Shown: piece after piece, positions 52,870 to 61,307 of the stretch
Layout of the letters: the number at the start of each line of letters is the position of its first letter
How positions within the stretch are numbered: the stretch's first letter is position 1
From: Chitinophagaceae bacterium
GTDB taxonomy: Bacteria; Bacteroidota; Bacteroidia; Chitinophagales; Chitinophagaceae
Length of the DNA: 64,000 nt
NCBI GenBank assembly: GCA_025923075.1
Contig: JAICGN010000002.1
Location: forward strand, 48,485-112,484
Reading direction: 5' to 3'
Program-made: the position numbers and the translations under genes
Notes under the pieces: model-generated
Told to the model about the DNA's origin: nothing
What the model saw: the letters and a program-made list of their open reading frames with translations, nothing else
Database searches by the model: none

Positions 52870-54093
52870 ATGGATATACAAAGTATTAAAAACAGGTTTG
52901 GTATCATCGGGAACTCCCCGGCGCTTCATTACGCATTGCAGGTGGCCGTACAAGTTGCAAATACTGACCTCACTGTTCTTATTATGGGAGAAAGCGGTGT
53001 GGGTAAGGAAGTTTTTTCCCAGATCATTCATGCACTAAGTGCTAGAAAACACAATCCCTTTATTGCAGTAAACTGTGGTGCCATTCCTGAAGGAACGATC
53101 GATTCAGAGTTATTTGGTCATGAGAAAGGTTCGTTCACCGGCGCTGTTGATTCACGCAAAGGATATTTTGAAACTGTGAACGGCGGCACTATTTTTCTTG
53201 ATGAAATTGGTGAATTACCATTGGGCACTCAGGCCCGTTTATTAAGGGTATTGGAAACCGGCGAATACATACGTGTCGGTTCTTCAAAAGTGCATAAAAC
53301 GGATGTACGGGTGATTGCAGCAACAAATAAAGATCTGCTGGAGCAGGTTCATAATACAAGATTCAGAGAAGACCTTTATTATCGTCTCAGCACTGTTCCA
53401 ATCCGCGTTCCTGCATTGCATGATCGCAAAGAAGACATCACCTTACTTTTTAGAAAATTTGCAGTTGACTTTGCCGAGAAATATAAAGCCGCTCCTGTAC
53501 AATTGGATGAGGACGCAAAAAACATGTTAATTAACTATCCATGGCCGGGTAATGTTCGGGAATTAAAGAATATTCCAGAACAGGTTTCAGTTCTTTCAGC
53601 GGATAAGCAGATTACTTCAAAGGAATTGAGCAGATTTTTGCAACCTTACACTGCGAATCGTTTGCCCGTGCTGGCGCATACAAATGGACACGGTGCGGAA
53701 AGCTTCGCGAACGAAAGAGAAATCCTTTATAAACTTTTCTTTGATATGAAAAAGGATGTAACGGAATTAAAAAAAATGTTCTTTGAAGTATTGCAAAATC
53801 CCACGGCTTTGCAAAATCAATCTCTTATGAACGAGTTGAAAGAATTAAAAGATCATGAATTGATGCAGCCGGTACTTGTGCAGCCAACGGCACAACAGCC
53901 GGTGCTTATGAATAGAGATATCCAGGAACACGTGGAGGTAGAAGAAAGTTTGAATATAATGGATAAAGAAAAAGAACTCATCATTAAAGCGTTGAAAAAA
54001 CACAGGGGTAAAAGAAAGGATGCAGCGCTCGACCTGGGCATTAGCGAAAGGACTCTTTACCGTAAATTGAAGGAATACAATATCGAAGAATAA
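52870..54093 (+). CDS. Sigma-54-dependent transcriptional activator without a sensor domain
   Basis: The 407-residue protein has an AAA+ domain from its start: Walker A GESGVGKE (40-47), the sigma-54 contact loop GSFTGA (87-92; the common form is GAFTGA), Walker B FLDE (109-112), and an arginine-finger region RFREDLYYRL. A linker follows, and the Fis-type helix-turn-helix is at about 377-405. No receiver or GAF domain precedes the AAA+ domain, so control must come by other means. Gene order next to lptE and secG is common in the phylum. Confidence 0.9.
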   Translation: MDIQSIKNRFGIIGNSPALHYALQVAVQVANTDLTVLIMGESGVGKEVFSQIIHALSARKHNPFIAVNCGAIPEGTIDSELFGHEKGSFTGAVDSRKGYFETVNGGTIFLDEIGELPLGTQARLLRVLETGEYIRVGSSKVHKTDVRVIAATNKDLLEQVHNTRFREDLYYRLSTVPIRVPALHDRKEDITLLFRKFAVDFAEKYKAAPVQLDEDAKNMLINYPWPGNVRELKNIPEQVSVLSADKQITSKELSRFLQPYTANRLPVLAHTNGHGAESFANEREILYKLFFDMKKDVTELKKMFFEVLQNPTALQNQSLMNELKELKDHELMQPVLVQPTAQQPVLMNRDIQEHVEVEESLNIMDKEKELIIKALKKHRGKRKDAALDLGISERTLYRKLKEYNIEE

Positions 54094-54098
54094 TTTAA

Positions 54099-54617
54099 AT
54101 GATTGTCTTGCGAAAAATATTTTTTACGATCATTCCATTGTCGGTTTTGCTTGTTTATAACTTCGGCTGCAATTATAAGTTTAACCAGGCTTCCGTTCCG
54201 CCAGAAATAAAAACGGTACGGGTACAATATATCGAGAACAAGGCGCGATATCAAAATCAACAATTAAGTCCTCAGTTAACAGATAAGCTGCGCCAGAAAA
54301 TAGTGAGCCAGACAAAACTGACACAGGTAAATAACGAAAATGCAGATTTTGATATTTCCGGTTTTATATCTCAGTATGATGTTACCACGTCCGCCATTTC
54401 TGATCAGCAAGTAGCTACCAACCGTCTTACCGTTGCCGTTAACATTACGTTAGTTAACCGAAAGACACCCGGCGCCGAACCAAAAAATTATTCAGTGAGC
54501 CGGAGTTTCGATTTTTCAGCAACATTAACTTTGCCGCAGGCCGAACAGCGGTTGAATGATGAAATGATCCGTAATCTTACGGATGAGATCTTCAATAAAA
54601 TATTTTCAGATTGGTAA
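54099..54617 (+). CDS. lptE: LPS-assembly lipoprotein LptE-family
   Basis: The 172-residue protein has a signal sequence with a lipobox-like FGC (Cys at about residue 24) and a beta-rich mature part in the LptE fold (VRVQYIENKARYQNQ near 43, NRLTVAVNITLVN near 108). LptE plugs LptD in the outer membrane to insert lipopolysaccharide. Identification rests on fold pattern, lipoprotein signal and position in the miaB-secG run; no LptD gene is in the window. It starts 5 bases after the sigma-54 activator. Confidence 0.8.
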   Translation: MIVLRKIFFTIIPLSVLLVYNFGCNYKFNQASVPPEIKTVRVQYIENKARYQNQQLSPQLTDKLRQKIVSQTKLTQVNNENADFDISGFISQYDVTTSAISDQQVATNRLTVAVNITLVNRKTPGAEPKNYSVSRSFDFSATLTLPQAEQRLNDEMIRNLTDEIFNKIFSDW

Positions 54618-54635
54618 TTTTTTTATCCTGGCATT

Positions 54636-55433
54636 ATGCATGAATTGATAAACAAACTGACTTTCTCTTTATTCAGGAAAAACAGTTTAGAAGAATGCAG
54701 CGCGGAAGAGATCGAAGATCTTGCAAAGCAATATCCTTATTTTTCGTCAGCTCAACTCTTACTTTCAGCAAAACAAAAACAAATCAATCACCAGGATTTT
54801 GAAAAACAGCTCGTAGCTACTTCACTTCATGTAAATAATCCGCTTTGGTTAAATCATCTCTTAAACTGCAAGCCCTCTCTAAAAGAGAAAATAACTGTTG
54901 AAGAAAAAGTTCCAGTCGCAGAAGTCAATGAAGAGCCATTTAATGATGAACTGGTTTTGGAAAACCCCAGGCATGGATCCGTACGGGCGATAATTCAGGA
55001 CGAGAACCTTAGTGTTACCCCACTCCCATCAATAACAAAAAACGCAGAAGACAAAGAACAGTCTCCTGCTTTTGAGCCATATTATACCGTTGATTATTTT
55101 GCATCACAGGGAATCAAACATGTGATAGAAGAAAAACCTAAGGATCGTTTCAGTCAGCAACTAAAGAGTTTTACCGAATGGCTAAAAACTATCCGACAGA
55201 TGCCGCCACATCAAATTGCAGCGATGACCGATGGCGGGTCCGAAGAAAAGGTCGTTCAGCTGGCGACCAATTCGCTTGAAGAAAAAGACGTGGATACAGA
55301 AGCTATGGCCGAGGTATGGATCAAGCAAGGCCACCCCGAAAAAGCTGTCGAGATTTACCATAAACTAAGTTTGCTCAATCCCTCTAAAAGCAGTTATTTT
55401 GCAGTCCTTATTGAAAAATTAAAGAAAAACTGA
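54636..55433 (+). CDS. Hypothetical protein with helical repeat-like C terminus
   Basis: The 265-residue protein is soluble and helical. The N terminus has NSLEECSAEEIEDLAKQYPY near residue 16, the middle is acidic and variable, and the C terminus AEVWIKQGHPEKAVEIYHKL (about 228-247) is a single TPR-like helix pair. Similar proteins are found at this place between lptE and secG in related genomes. Its function is unknown. The secG gene begins one base past its stop codon. Confidence 0.75.
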   Translation: MHELINKLTFSLFRKNSLEECSAEEIEDLAKQYPYFSSAQLLLSAKQKQINHQDFEKQLVATSLHVNNPLWLNHLLNCKPSLKEKITVEEKVPVAEVNEEPFNDELVLENPRHGSVRAIIQDENLSVTPLPSITKNAEDKEQSPAFEPYYTVDYFASQGIKHVIEEKPKDRFSQQLKSFTEWLKTIRQMPPHQIAAMTDGGSEEKVVQLATNSLEEKDVDTEAMAEVWIKQGHPEKAVEIYHKLSLLNPSKSSYFAVLIEKLKKN

Positions 55434-55434
55434 T

Positions 55435-55818
55435 ATGACAATCATTTTTGTGATTCTTGTGATTCTTGCCAGTGTGATACTTGGTTTGATCGTACTTGTT
55501 CAAAACCCTAAAGGTGGCGGCCTTGCCGGTAATATTGCCGGTTTTAGCAACCAGTTTATGGGCGTAAAGCAGACTACTGATGTACTCGAAAAAGGTACAT
55601 GGATATTTGCGGCAGTAATCGGCGTATTATGCCTTGTTTCGACATTGTTTATTTCAGGCGGTTCCACAAGCAGTAATGGTGCTTCTAACAAGGTTAGCAA
55701 CACCCCCGTTCAATCAGCTCCGGTCACGAATCCAGGTGCATTGAATCCACAGGGAGTGCAGCCACAGGCCAACCCCGTGTCTACTTCAACTTCGCCAACA
55801 ACAAATCAAACACCCTAA
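55435..55818 (+). CDS. secG: Preprotein translocase subunit SecG
   Basis: SecG is a small membrane subunit of the SecYEG translocon. The 127-residue protein has two helices (about 2-20 and 52-72), the motif VQNPKGGGLAGNIAGF near residue 22 and the QTTDVLEKGTW segment near 43, and a Ser/Asn/Pro-rich C-terminal tail (about 76-127), which is longer than in E. coli but common in Bacteroidota. A strong terminator follows. Confidence 0.93.
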   Translation: MTIIFVILVILASVILGLIVLVQNPKGGGLAGNIAGFSNQFMGVKQTTDVLEKGTWIFAAVIGVLCLVSTLFISGGSTSSNGASNKVSNTPVQSAPVTNPGALNPQGVQPQANPVSTSTSPTTNQTP

Positions 55819-55842
55819 CTAATTTTTTATAAAAGAAATGCG

Positions 55843-55875
55843 AACCCTGTCTTTAAGACAGGGTTTTTTATTTAT
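55843..55875 (+). terminator. Rho-independent terminator after secG
   Basis: A perfect 11-bp stem (AACCCTGTCTT at 55843-55853 and AAGACAGGGTT at 55855-55865, one-base loop; in practice about 4-nt loop) is followed by a T-rich run. It ends the miaB-secG gene run. Confidence 0.9.
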
Positions 55876-55929
55876 TTTGTTAGCCGGCTTTTGTATGTCC
55901 AATAATTCTGTTCAGTTAATTGGAACACT

Positions 55930-56952
55930 ATGAAAAAAACCCTTCGATTTCTTCTGGTCATCGTCCTGGTCGTGATTCTTTTTTCCGCCTGGAAAGTTTT
56001 CGGCCCGTCAGTTACGCCACCACAGGCAAAATTTTTTTACATACATACCGGTGAAAGCTTTGCTGAAATGAGGAATCACCTTGTTTCGCAAAGGATCATT
56101 TCGTCGGGCCGTTGGTTTGATTGGGTAGCTCGTGCCATGAAGTTTAATACAGCGAGAGCAGGTAAATACGAGATCACTAAAAATATGAGTCTGTTTGAGC
56201 TCATCCGTATGCTTAGAAATGGTAAGCAGACACCTGTGAAACTTACGATCACTAAATTAAGACTGAAAGAAGATCTTGCCCGTAGGATGGGTCAGTTATT
56301 TGAATTCGATTCGTTGGCTGCAATTCAATTCCTGACTAATAATGACTCATTAAAGCCTTTCGGGCTTGATACGAATACCGTCATGACTGCCGTGATGCCC
56401 GACACGTATTCCTATTTCTGGAACAGTGACCCAAAAAAAGTTTATCAAAAATTATTTGATCATTGGCAGCATTACTGGAACGAGGAAAGAAAAAAGAGAG
56501 CAAATGCATTACAGCTCACCCCGGTTGAAGTCTCTATACTTGCGTCTATAGTCGATGAAGAAAGTAACAGTAAGAGTGATAAGTCGAATATTGCCAGTGT
56601 ATATATCAATCGTTTAAATCAAAAAATGAAATTGCAGGCCGACCCTACTGTAAAATTTGGTCTCAGGGATTTTTCATTGACAAGAATTTATCATAAACAT
56701 CTTGCGGTTCAATCGCCATATAATACTTACATAAATCCCGGTTTACCTCCTGGTCCTGTATGCACTCCACAGCCTGAAACAATCGATATCGTACTAAATG
56801 CCCCGCAAACAGATTATCTTTATTTTGTAGCGAACAGTGATTTTTCAGGCACACATATTTATTCCAGTACTTATGAAGATCATTTAAAGTCAGCAAAAAA
56901 ATTCGCGGAGGCACAGAACCGGCAGGATTCAATCAGAAAAGCAAACCGATAA
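55930..56952 (+). CDS. mltG: Endolytic murein transglycosylase
   Basis: MltG cuts nascent peptidoglycan strands near their membrane end. The 340-residue protein has an N-terminal membrane helix (about 5-22), a LysM-like small domain, and the YceG/MltG catalytic domain. The catalytic Glu lies in SIVDEESN near residue 212, and LPPGPVCTPQPETIDIVLNA (about 273-292) is the family end motif. It is followed after 6 bases by a YihY gene. Confidence 0.94.
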   Translation: MKKTLRFLLVIVLVVILFSAWKVFGPSVTPPQAKFFYIHTGESFAEMRNHLVSQRIISSGRWFDWVARAMKFNTARAGKYEITKNMSLFELIRMLRNGKQTPVKLTITKLRLKEDLARRMGQLFEFDSLAAIQFLTNNDSLKPFGLDTNTVMTAVMPDTYSYFWNSDPKKVYQKLFDHWQHYWNEERKKRANALQLTPVEVSILASIVDEESNSKSDKSNIASVYINRLNQKMKLQADPTVKFGLRDFSLTRIYHKHLAVQSPYNTYINPGLPPGPVCTPQPETIDIVLNAPQTDYLYFVANSDFSGTHIYSSTYEDHLKSAKKFAEAQNRQDSIRKANR

Positions 56953-56958
56953 GAGCAA

Positions 56959-57912
56959 ATGCATTTGCTTACACAGATAAGGCGGAAGTTCATTACATCT
57001 TTTCCGGTAAAATTTATTATCCGTAAAAGTAAAAATATTATCCCTCCCGGTTTTTCTGGCATCCCGCTTTTTGATGTAATCAGATTCTTTTTTATCCAGA
57101 TCCAAAAGACAAGCCTGAATGAAAGAGCTGCCTCGATCTCATTTGATTTATTGCTGGCAATTCCGCCGGCCTGCATTTTCATTTTTACACTGTTACCGTA
57201 TTTGCCAATAAAAGATCAACTGGAGCAGCTGTATGAACTCATCCGTGATGTAATTCCGGGTAAGTCAAATCATGAACCTATTATAAATTTTTTAGAAGAT
57301 TTTGCTTCCATTGAAAGAAGCGATCTGCTTTCTTTTGGTTTTTTGCTGGCATTGTACTTTTCATCAAATGCCATGATCGGCATTATGAGGTCATTTAACA
57401 GAAAGAACTATATCGGCTTTTCAGAGCGGCATTATATCCATGATCGTTGGGTAGCTATAAAGCTTACGCTGATTTTCTTCCTCATCGTTTTGCTGTCGAT
57501 AGTCGCTTTGGTATTGCGTGGTGCTGTCCTTACATGGCTTGGTATCGAGGATCCTGCTATCAGAACGATCATTCTCAATGCCCGGTGGCTTGTAATTGTG
57601 CTGTTATTTTTTCTTACTATTTCCTTTATTTATCGGCATGCGCCGGCGGTCCATAAGAAGTGGAGACTCGTTAATCCCGGCTCCATTCTTGCTACATTCA
57701 TGATGATAGCATTTACCATGGGTTTCTCCTATTATGTTGTCAACTTTGGTAATTATAACAAGTTATATGGTTCGATCGGAACTGTCCTGATCCTGATGCT
57801 ATTGATCTATTTTAACTCATTAGTGCTGTTGATCGGATTCGAATTAAACGTGAGTATTTCTTCCCTGCGAAAGTTGGCTGACCAAAGGAAAAATCCTGTG
57901 GCAGGCGGCTAA
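56959..57912 (+). CDS. YihY/virulence factor BrkB family membrane protein
   Basis: The 317-residue protein has six membrane helices and the BrkB layout: AASISFDLLLAIPPACIFIF near residue 55, SNAMIGIMRSFNRK near 135 and PGSILATFMMIAFTMGFSYY near 235. The family was once thought to be ribonuclease BN, but this is not supported. Its function is unknown, and a transport role is often proposed. It starts 6 bases after mltG, so they may be co-transcribed. Confidence 0.92.
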   Translation: MHLLTQIRRKFITSFPVKFIIRKSKNIIPPGFSGIPLFDVIRFFFIQIQKTSLNERAASISFDLLLAIPPACIFIFTLLPYLPIKDQLEQLYELIRDVIPGKSNHEPIINFLEDFASIERSDLLSFGFLLALYFSSNAMIGIMRSFNRKNYIGFSERHYIHDRWVAIKLTLIFFLIVLLSIVALVLRGAVLTWLGIEDPAIRTIILNARWLVIVLLFFLTISFIYRHAPAVHKKWRLVNPGSILATFMMIAFTMGFSYYVVNFGNYNKLYGSIGTVLILMLLIYFNSLVLLIGFELNVSISSLRKLADQRKNPVAGG

Positions 57913-57959
57913 TGAAATTTGAAAAAAAATCAGAACTTTATATCGCTAAATAATCAATC

Positions 57960-58565
57960 ATGAAAAAAGTATTTTTTGCTGTTTCGGCCATTGCAACAAT
58001 TTCGTTTGCGTTTACAACCTTTAGTGAGGTGCTGCCAATAGGCGCCAGTATACCTAAAGCTGATCTGAAGCTGAAGGATATTTCAGGTAAAGAGGTATCC
58101 CTTAAAGATGCTAAAAAGAAGAATGGACTGTTGGTCATGTTCAGCTGTAATACATGTCCATGGGTAGTTAAAAACCAGTCAAGAACGAGAGAAATTGCGA
58201 ATTATGCGCTGTCAAAGGAAATTGGAGTTATCCTTCTTAATTCCAATGAAGGTCAGCGGGATGACGCAGATTCTTTTTCAGAAATGAAAGCCTATGCAAC
58301 AAACCAGGGCTATAAATGGTATTATGCCGTAGATGCCAATAATGTACTTGCTGATGAGTTCGGAGCTAACCGTACCCCAGAGGTCTTCCTGTTTAATGGT
58401 GACGGCAAACATGTTTACCATGGCGCTATTGATGATAATCCGGGAGATGCCTCAAATGTACAACGTAAGCATTTAAAAGAGGCTATTGATGAGATAGTTA
58501 GTGGCAAAGATGTTTCTGTGAAAGAGTCCAGGTCGATGGGCTGCCAGATTAAAAGAAAAGGATGA
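57960..58565 (+). CDS. Secreted thioredoxin/redoxin-family protein
   Basis: The 201-residue protein has a signal peptide (about 1-20) and a redoxin fold with the CxxC motif CNTCPW (about 62-67), which follows a MFS beta strand, and NRTPEVFLFNGDG near residue 140 with the cis-proline. This is the AhpC/TSA-Redoxin group. It would catalyse disulfide exchange or peroxide reduction in the periplasm. A terminator follows, so it is likely a single gene. Confidence 0.88.
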   Translation: MKKVFFAVSAIATISFAFTTFSEVLPIGASIPKADLKLKDISGKEVSLKDAKKKNGLLVMFSCNTCPWVVKNQSRTREIANYALSKEIGVILLNSNEGQRDDADSFSEMKAYATNQGYKWYYAVDANNVLADEFGANRTPEVFLFNGDGKHVYHGAIDDNPGDASNVQRKHLKEAIDEIVSGKDVSVKESRSMGCQIKRKG

Positions 58566-58586
58566 GTTTTTCATAAATAAATTCAG

Positions 58587-58620
58587 AAATCCTCCGGCGA
58601 ATTGCCAGGGGATTTTTTTT
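58587..58620 (+). terminator. Rho-independent terminator after the redoxin gene
   Basis: A 12-bp imperfect stem (58587-58598 with 58604-58615, one mismatch and one wobble pair) with a 5-nt loop is followed by eight T residues at 58613-58620. Confidence 0.85.
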
Positions 58621-58739
58621 AATTCTTGTGTGGAATTCTTACATCTCTGAATCTAAGCAGAAAATTACCCGGCCACAACAATTTATTAACTTTCCGTTTT
58701 TTCATTTACTATCAGGCAACGGGACCTAAAACCAGGCTT

Positions 58740-58955
58740 ATGAATTTAAGAACTATTATTAACAGAACACTCATCCTTTCTGTTTTTGCAATCGCTGGCT
58801 ATCTTCTTGCCCGCAGTTTCTATTATGGAAGTTTTATCGGGATCGTACTGGCACTGGTGGCTATGGGTGCATGGGGTATGTTTTTGTACCAGTTGAATAC
58901 TATGCAGGCCAAAAGAGACAAGGATGTTGTTGAGGAGTTGCCCAGGAGGTATTAA
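58740..58955 (+). CDS. Small membrane protein
   Basis: A 71-residue protein with two hydrophobic segments (about 10-25 and 33-52) and a charged C terminus. The ATG at 58740 is chosen because the frame before it up to 58626 is without a convincing start and has no hydrophobic signal. It overlaps by 4 bases the stop of the convergent TlpA-like gene. No family is recognised. Confidence 0.65.
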   Translation: MNLRTIINRTLILSVFAIAGYLLARSFYYGSFIGIVLALVAMGAWGMFLYQLNTMQAKRDKDVVEELPRRY

Positions 58956-59461
58956 TTACTAAGAATTTTTCTTAGTTCGGCTTCAAACTTTTCTTTTGGC
59001 ATCTCTTCTTCAAAAAAACTGCGATAGCCTTTTTTATTATTTATAAAAAGAGTTGCGGGCATTACTCCTGACCACCTACTATCCACTTTAGGGCAGAAAT
59101 AATCTGCATTGGTCTCATCAAGCCATACAATGGGTGAGGTAAATTTTCTTTTATCAGCAAAGCTGCTAACCTTCTCGGGGTATGATTCTTCAAAATCAAG
59201 ACTTACCAAAAGTAGTTTCACTCCGTTGTCCTTATACTTTGCGACTACCTCCTGGAAATAAGGAATTTCTTTTATACATGGTACACAATACGTGGCCCAG
59301 AAATTTACAATAACAGGTGTGTCACTCTTAGCAATATATTCTTCCAGGTCCCCAATCTTCCATTTCGGGATTGATTGGGAACCAGATTGTTTACAGGATA
59401 AAAAAAAGACAATTACTATAACCAATCTTGAAAGTCTAAATATTGAATACTTGTTGTTCAT
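58952..59461 (-). CDS. TlpA-like thioredoxin-fold lipoprotein
   Basis: The 169-residue protein has a lipobox (FLSC, Cys at about residue 23) and a thioredoxin domain with the redox motif CVPC (about 60-63, in FWATYCVPCIKEIPYF) and a later PATLFINNKKGY with the cis-proline. It is a periplasmic thiol-disulfide oxidoreductase that may keep cytochrome c precursors or other proteins reduced. The stop overlaps the convergent small membrane gene. Confidence 0.9.
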   Translation of the reverse strand: MNNKYSIFRLSRLVIVIVFFLSCKQSGSQSIPKWKIGDLEEYIAKSDTPVIVNFWATYCVPCIKEIPYFQEVVAKYKDNGVKLLLVSLDFEESYPEKVSSFADKRKFTSPIVWLDETNADYFCPKVDSRWSGVMPATLFINNKKGYRSFFEEEMPKEKFEAELRKILSN

Positions 59462-59470
59462 TCTGATTAC

Positions 59471-60073
59471 TTATTGTTCATCAATATCCTGGTATCCCCA
59501 CTTATCCATTAGCTCTTTTAAAGCCTCGCCATCTAATTTCCTCTTATTATAATGCCCTGCTATAGTTTTCTGTCTATATGCTTCATATAAAGTTACGGCG
59601 CAAGCTACACTTACATTTAATGATCTTATAATACCTGCCTGCGGGATGATAAAATTACCATCAGCCAACTGTCTTATTTCTTCTGACACGCCATTGTGTT
59701 CATTGCCAAAAATGAGCGCCACTGGCTGAGTAAGATCTATTTTATACAAGTTTAGTGCATCGTTGCTTAAATGCGTAGTTAAAATTTTTGAATATTTCTT
59801 TCTGAGTTCAGACAGACAGGCTTCTGCATCTTCAAACTGATAAACGGTTAGCCATTTTGCGGCGCTGGAAGAACTTTTTGCGCCCCACTTTTTGTGTCGC
59901 GGGATCCTGGTGTTTAAAACATAAATTTCCTGTATACCGACTGCGTCACAAGTTCGCATCACTGCCGATATATTATGCGGGTCAAAAACATTTTCCAAAA
60001 CAACTGTTATATCGTTTTGTCTTTTGCTTAAAACCGATTCCAGCTTTGCTCTTCGCTCCGGGGTCATCGACAT
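59471..60073 (-). CDS. TrmH-like SpoU family tRNA/rRNA 2'-O-methyltransferase
   Basis: The 200-residue protein has the SpoU layout: VLENVFDPHNISAVMRTCDA (about 22-41) as motif 1, ALIFGNEHNGVSEE near residue 122 as motif 2, and NFIIPQAGIIRSLNVSVACA near 143 as motif 3 with the catalytic Arg in an early NISAVMRTC. It methylates the 2'-O of a ribose, most likely Gm18 of tRNA. The ATG at 60073 gives the normal length; upstream in-frame ATGs extend it by 30 residues without support. It is divergent from and overlapping the start of metZ's leader region. Confidence 0.9.
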   Translation of the reverse strand: MSMTPERRAKLESVLSKRQNDITVVLENVFDPHNISAVMRTCDAVGIQEIYVLNTRIPRHKKWGAKSSSSAAKWLTVYQFEDAEACLSELRKKYSKILTTHLSNDALNLYKIDLTQPVALIFGNEHNGVSEEIRQLADGNFIIPQAGIIRSLNVSVACAVTLYEAYRQKTIAGHYNKRKLDGEALKELMDKWGYQDIDEQ

Positions 60074-60140
60074 AAAAATAAAGAAACATGCTTGAGCACC
60101 GTTACTTAACTTTGAAATTTTAAAAGCAATAGAAGAAAGT

Positions 60141-61307
60141 ATGCATCCAAACACCAGGGCCATAAGAACGAGAGTGACTCAAACAGACGAGATGGAACAT
60201 ACGACACCGCTGTTTCTTACCAGCAGTTTTTGCTTTGATACTGCGGAAGAAATGCGTGCCGCATTTGCCGATGAAACCGATGATAATATTTACAGTCGCT
60301 TCAGTAATCCCAATGTGCAGGAATTTACTGATAAGATGGTCGCATTAGAAGGAGCCGAAGCTGGTTATTCAACTGCTTCCGGCATGAGTGCCGTATTTGG
60401 CTCTTTTATGGCCTTAATGAAATCCGGTGATCATTTGCTTTCCTGTCGTGCCTTGTTCGGGAGCACACATAATATCATTACTAAATATCTTTCAAGATTT
60501 GGAATTGAATTCAGTTATGTTGACGCCTCGGCGAGCATTGCCGAATGGGAAAAAAACATCCGGCCTAACACAAGAATGATCTATGTTGAAAGCCCCACAA
60601 ATCCCGGTCTTGAGATCATCGACTTAAAAGCACTGGCTGATCTTGCACATAGGCGCGATATCATTTTAAACGTTGATAATTGCTTTGCAACGCCATTTGG
60701 ACAATTACCCATTGCGCTTGGTGCTGACCTTGTAGTTCATAGTGCTACTAAATGGCTCGACGGGCAGGGAAGAGTACTAGGTGGTGTGATCGTCGGAAAA
60801 AAGGAATTGATAAATGAAATTTATTTGTTTTGCCGTAATACCGGCCCGGCCCTGTCGCCGTTTAATGCATGGATATTAAGTAAGAGTTTAGAAACACTTG
60901 ATGTAAGAATGGAAAGACATGCTTCGAATGCAACGTGGATCGCCGGGCAGCTAAAAGATCATAAGAAGATCAGTTCACTCAAATACCCATTTCTTCCATC
61001 CCATCCTCAGTTTGAGATCGCAAAAAAGCAAATGCAGCATGGTGGCGGAATCTTTTGTTTTGAAATAAACGGAGGACTTGACGCAGGTAAAAAATTTCTT
61101 GATAGCCTGGAGTTATTATCAATGACCGCAAATCTGGGAGACACACGGAGTATTGCATCACATCCTGCAAGCACTACTCATGCAAAACTTACGGAAGAAG
61201 AAAGACAGGCGGTTGCCATTACTCCCGGATTAATCAGAATTTCTGTCGGGCTTGAACATCGGGAAGATATTCTAAAAGATATTCTTCAGGCGTTGGACGG
61301 TCTTTAA
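60141..61307 (+). CDS. metZ: O-succinyl/O-acetylhomoserine sulfhydrylase
   Basis: A PLP enzyme of the Cys/Met metabolism family that makes homocysteine or cystathionine-like product directly from O-acyl-homoserine and sulfide. The 388-residue protein has YSTASGMSAVFGSFMAL near residue 76, the lysine Schiff base Lys204 in HSATKWLDGQGR, which is characteristic of MetZ, and a typical C-terminal domain. Its convergent neighbour metX makes the O-acyl-homoserine it needs. The two stop codons share one TTAA. Confidence 0.93.
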   Translation: MHPNTRAIRTRVTQTDEMEHTTPLFLTSSFCFDTAEEMRAAFADETDDNIYSRFSNPNVQEFTDKMVALEGAEAGYSTASGMSAVFGSFMALMKSGDHLLSCRALFGSTHNIITKYLSRFGIEFSYVDASASIAEWEKNIRPNTRMIYVESPTNPGLEIIDLKALADLAHRRDIILNVDNCFATPFGQLPIALGADLVVHSATKWLDGQGRVLGGVIVGKKELINEIYLFCRNTGPALSPFNAWILSKSLETLDVRMERHASNATWIAGQLKDHKKISSLKYPFLPSHPQFEIAKKQMQHGGGIFCFEINGGLDAGKKFLDSLELLSMTANLGDTRSIASHPASTTHAKLTEEERQAVAITPGLIRISVGLEHREDILKDILQALDGL

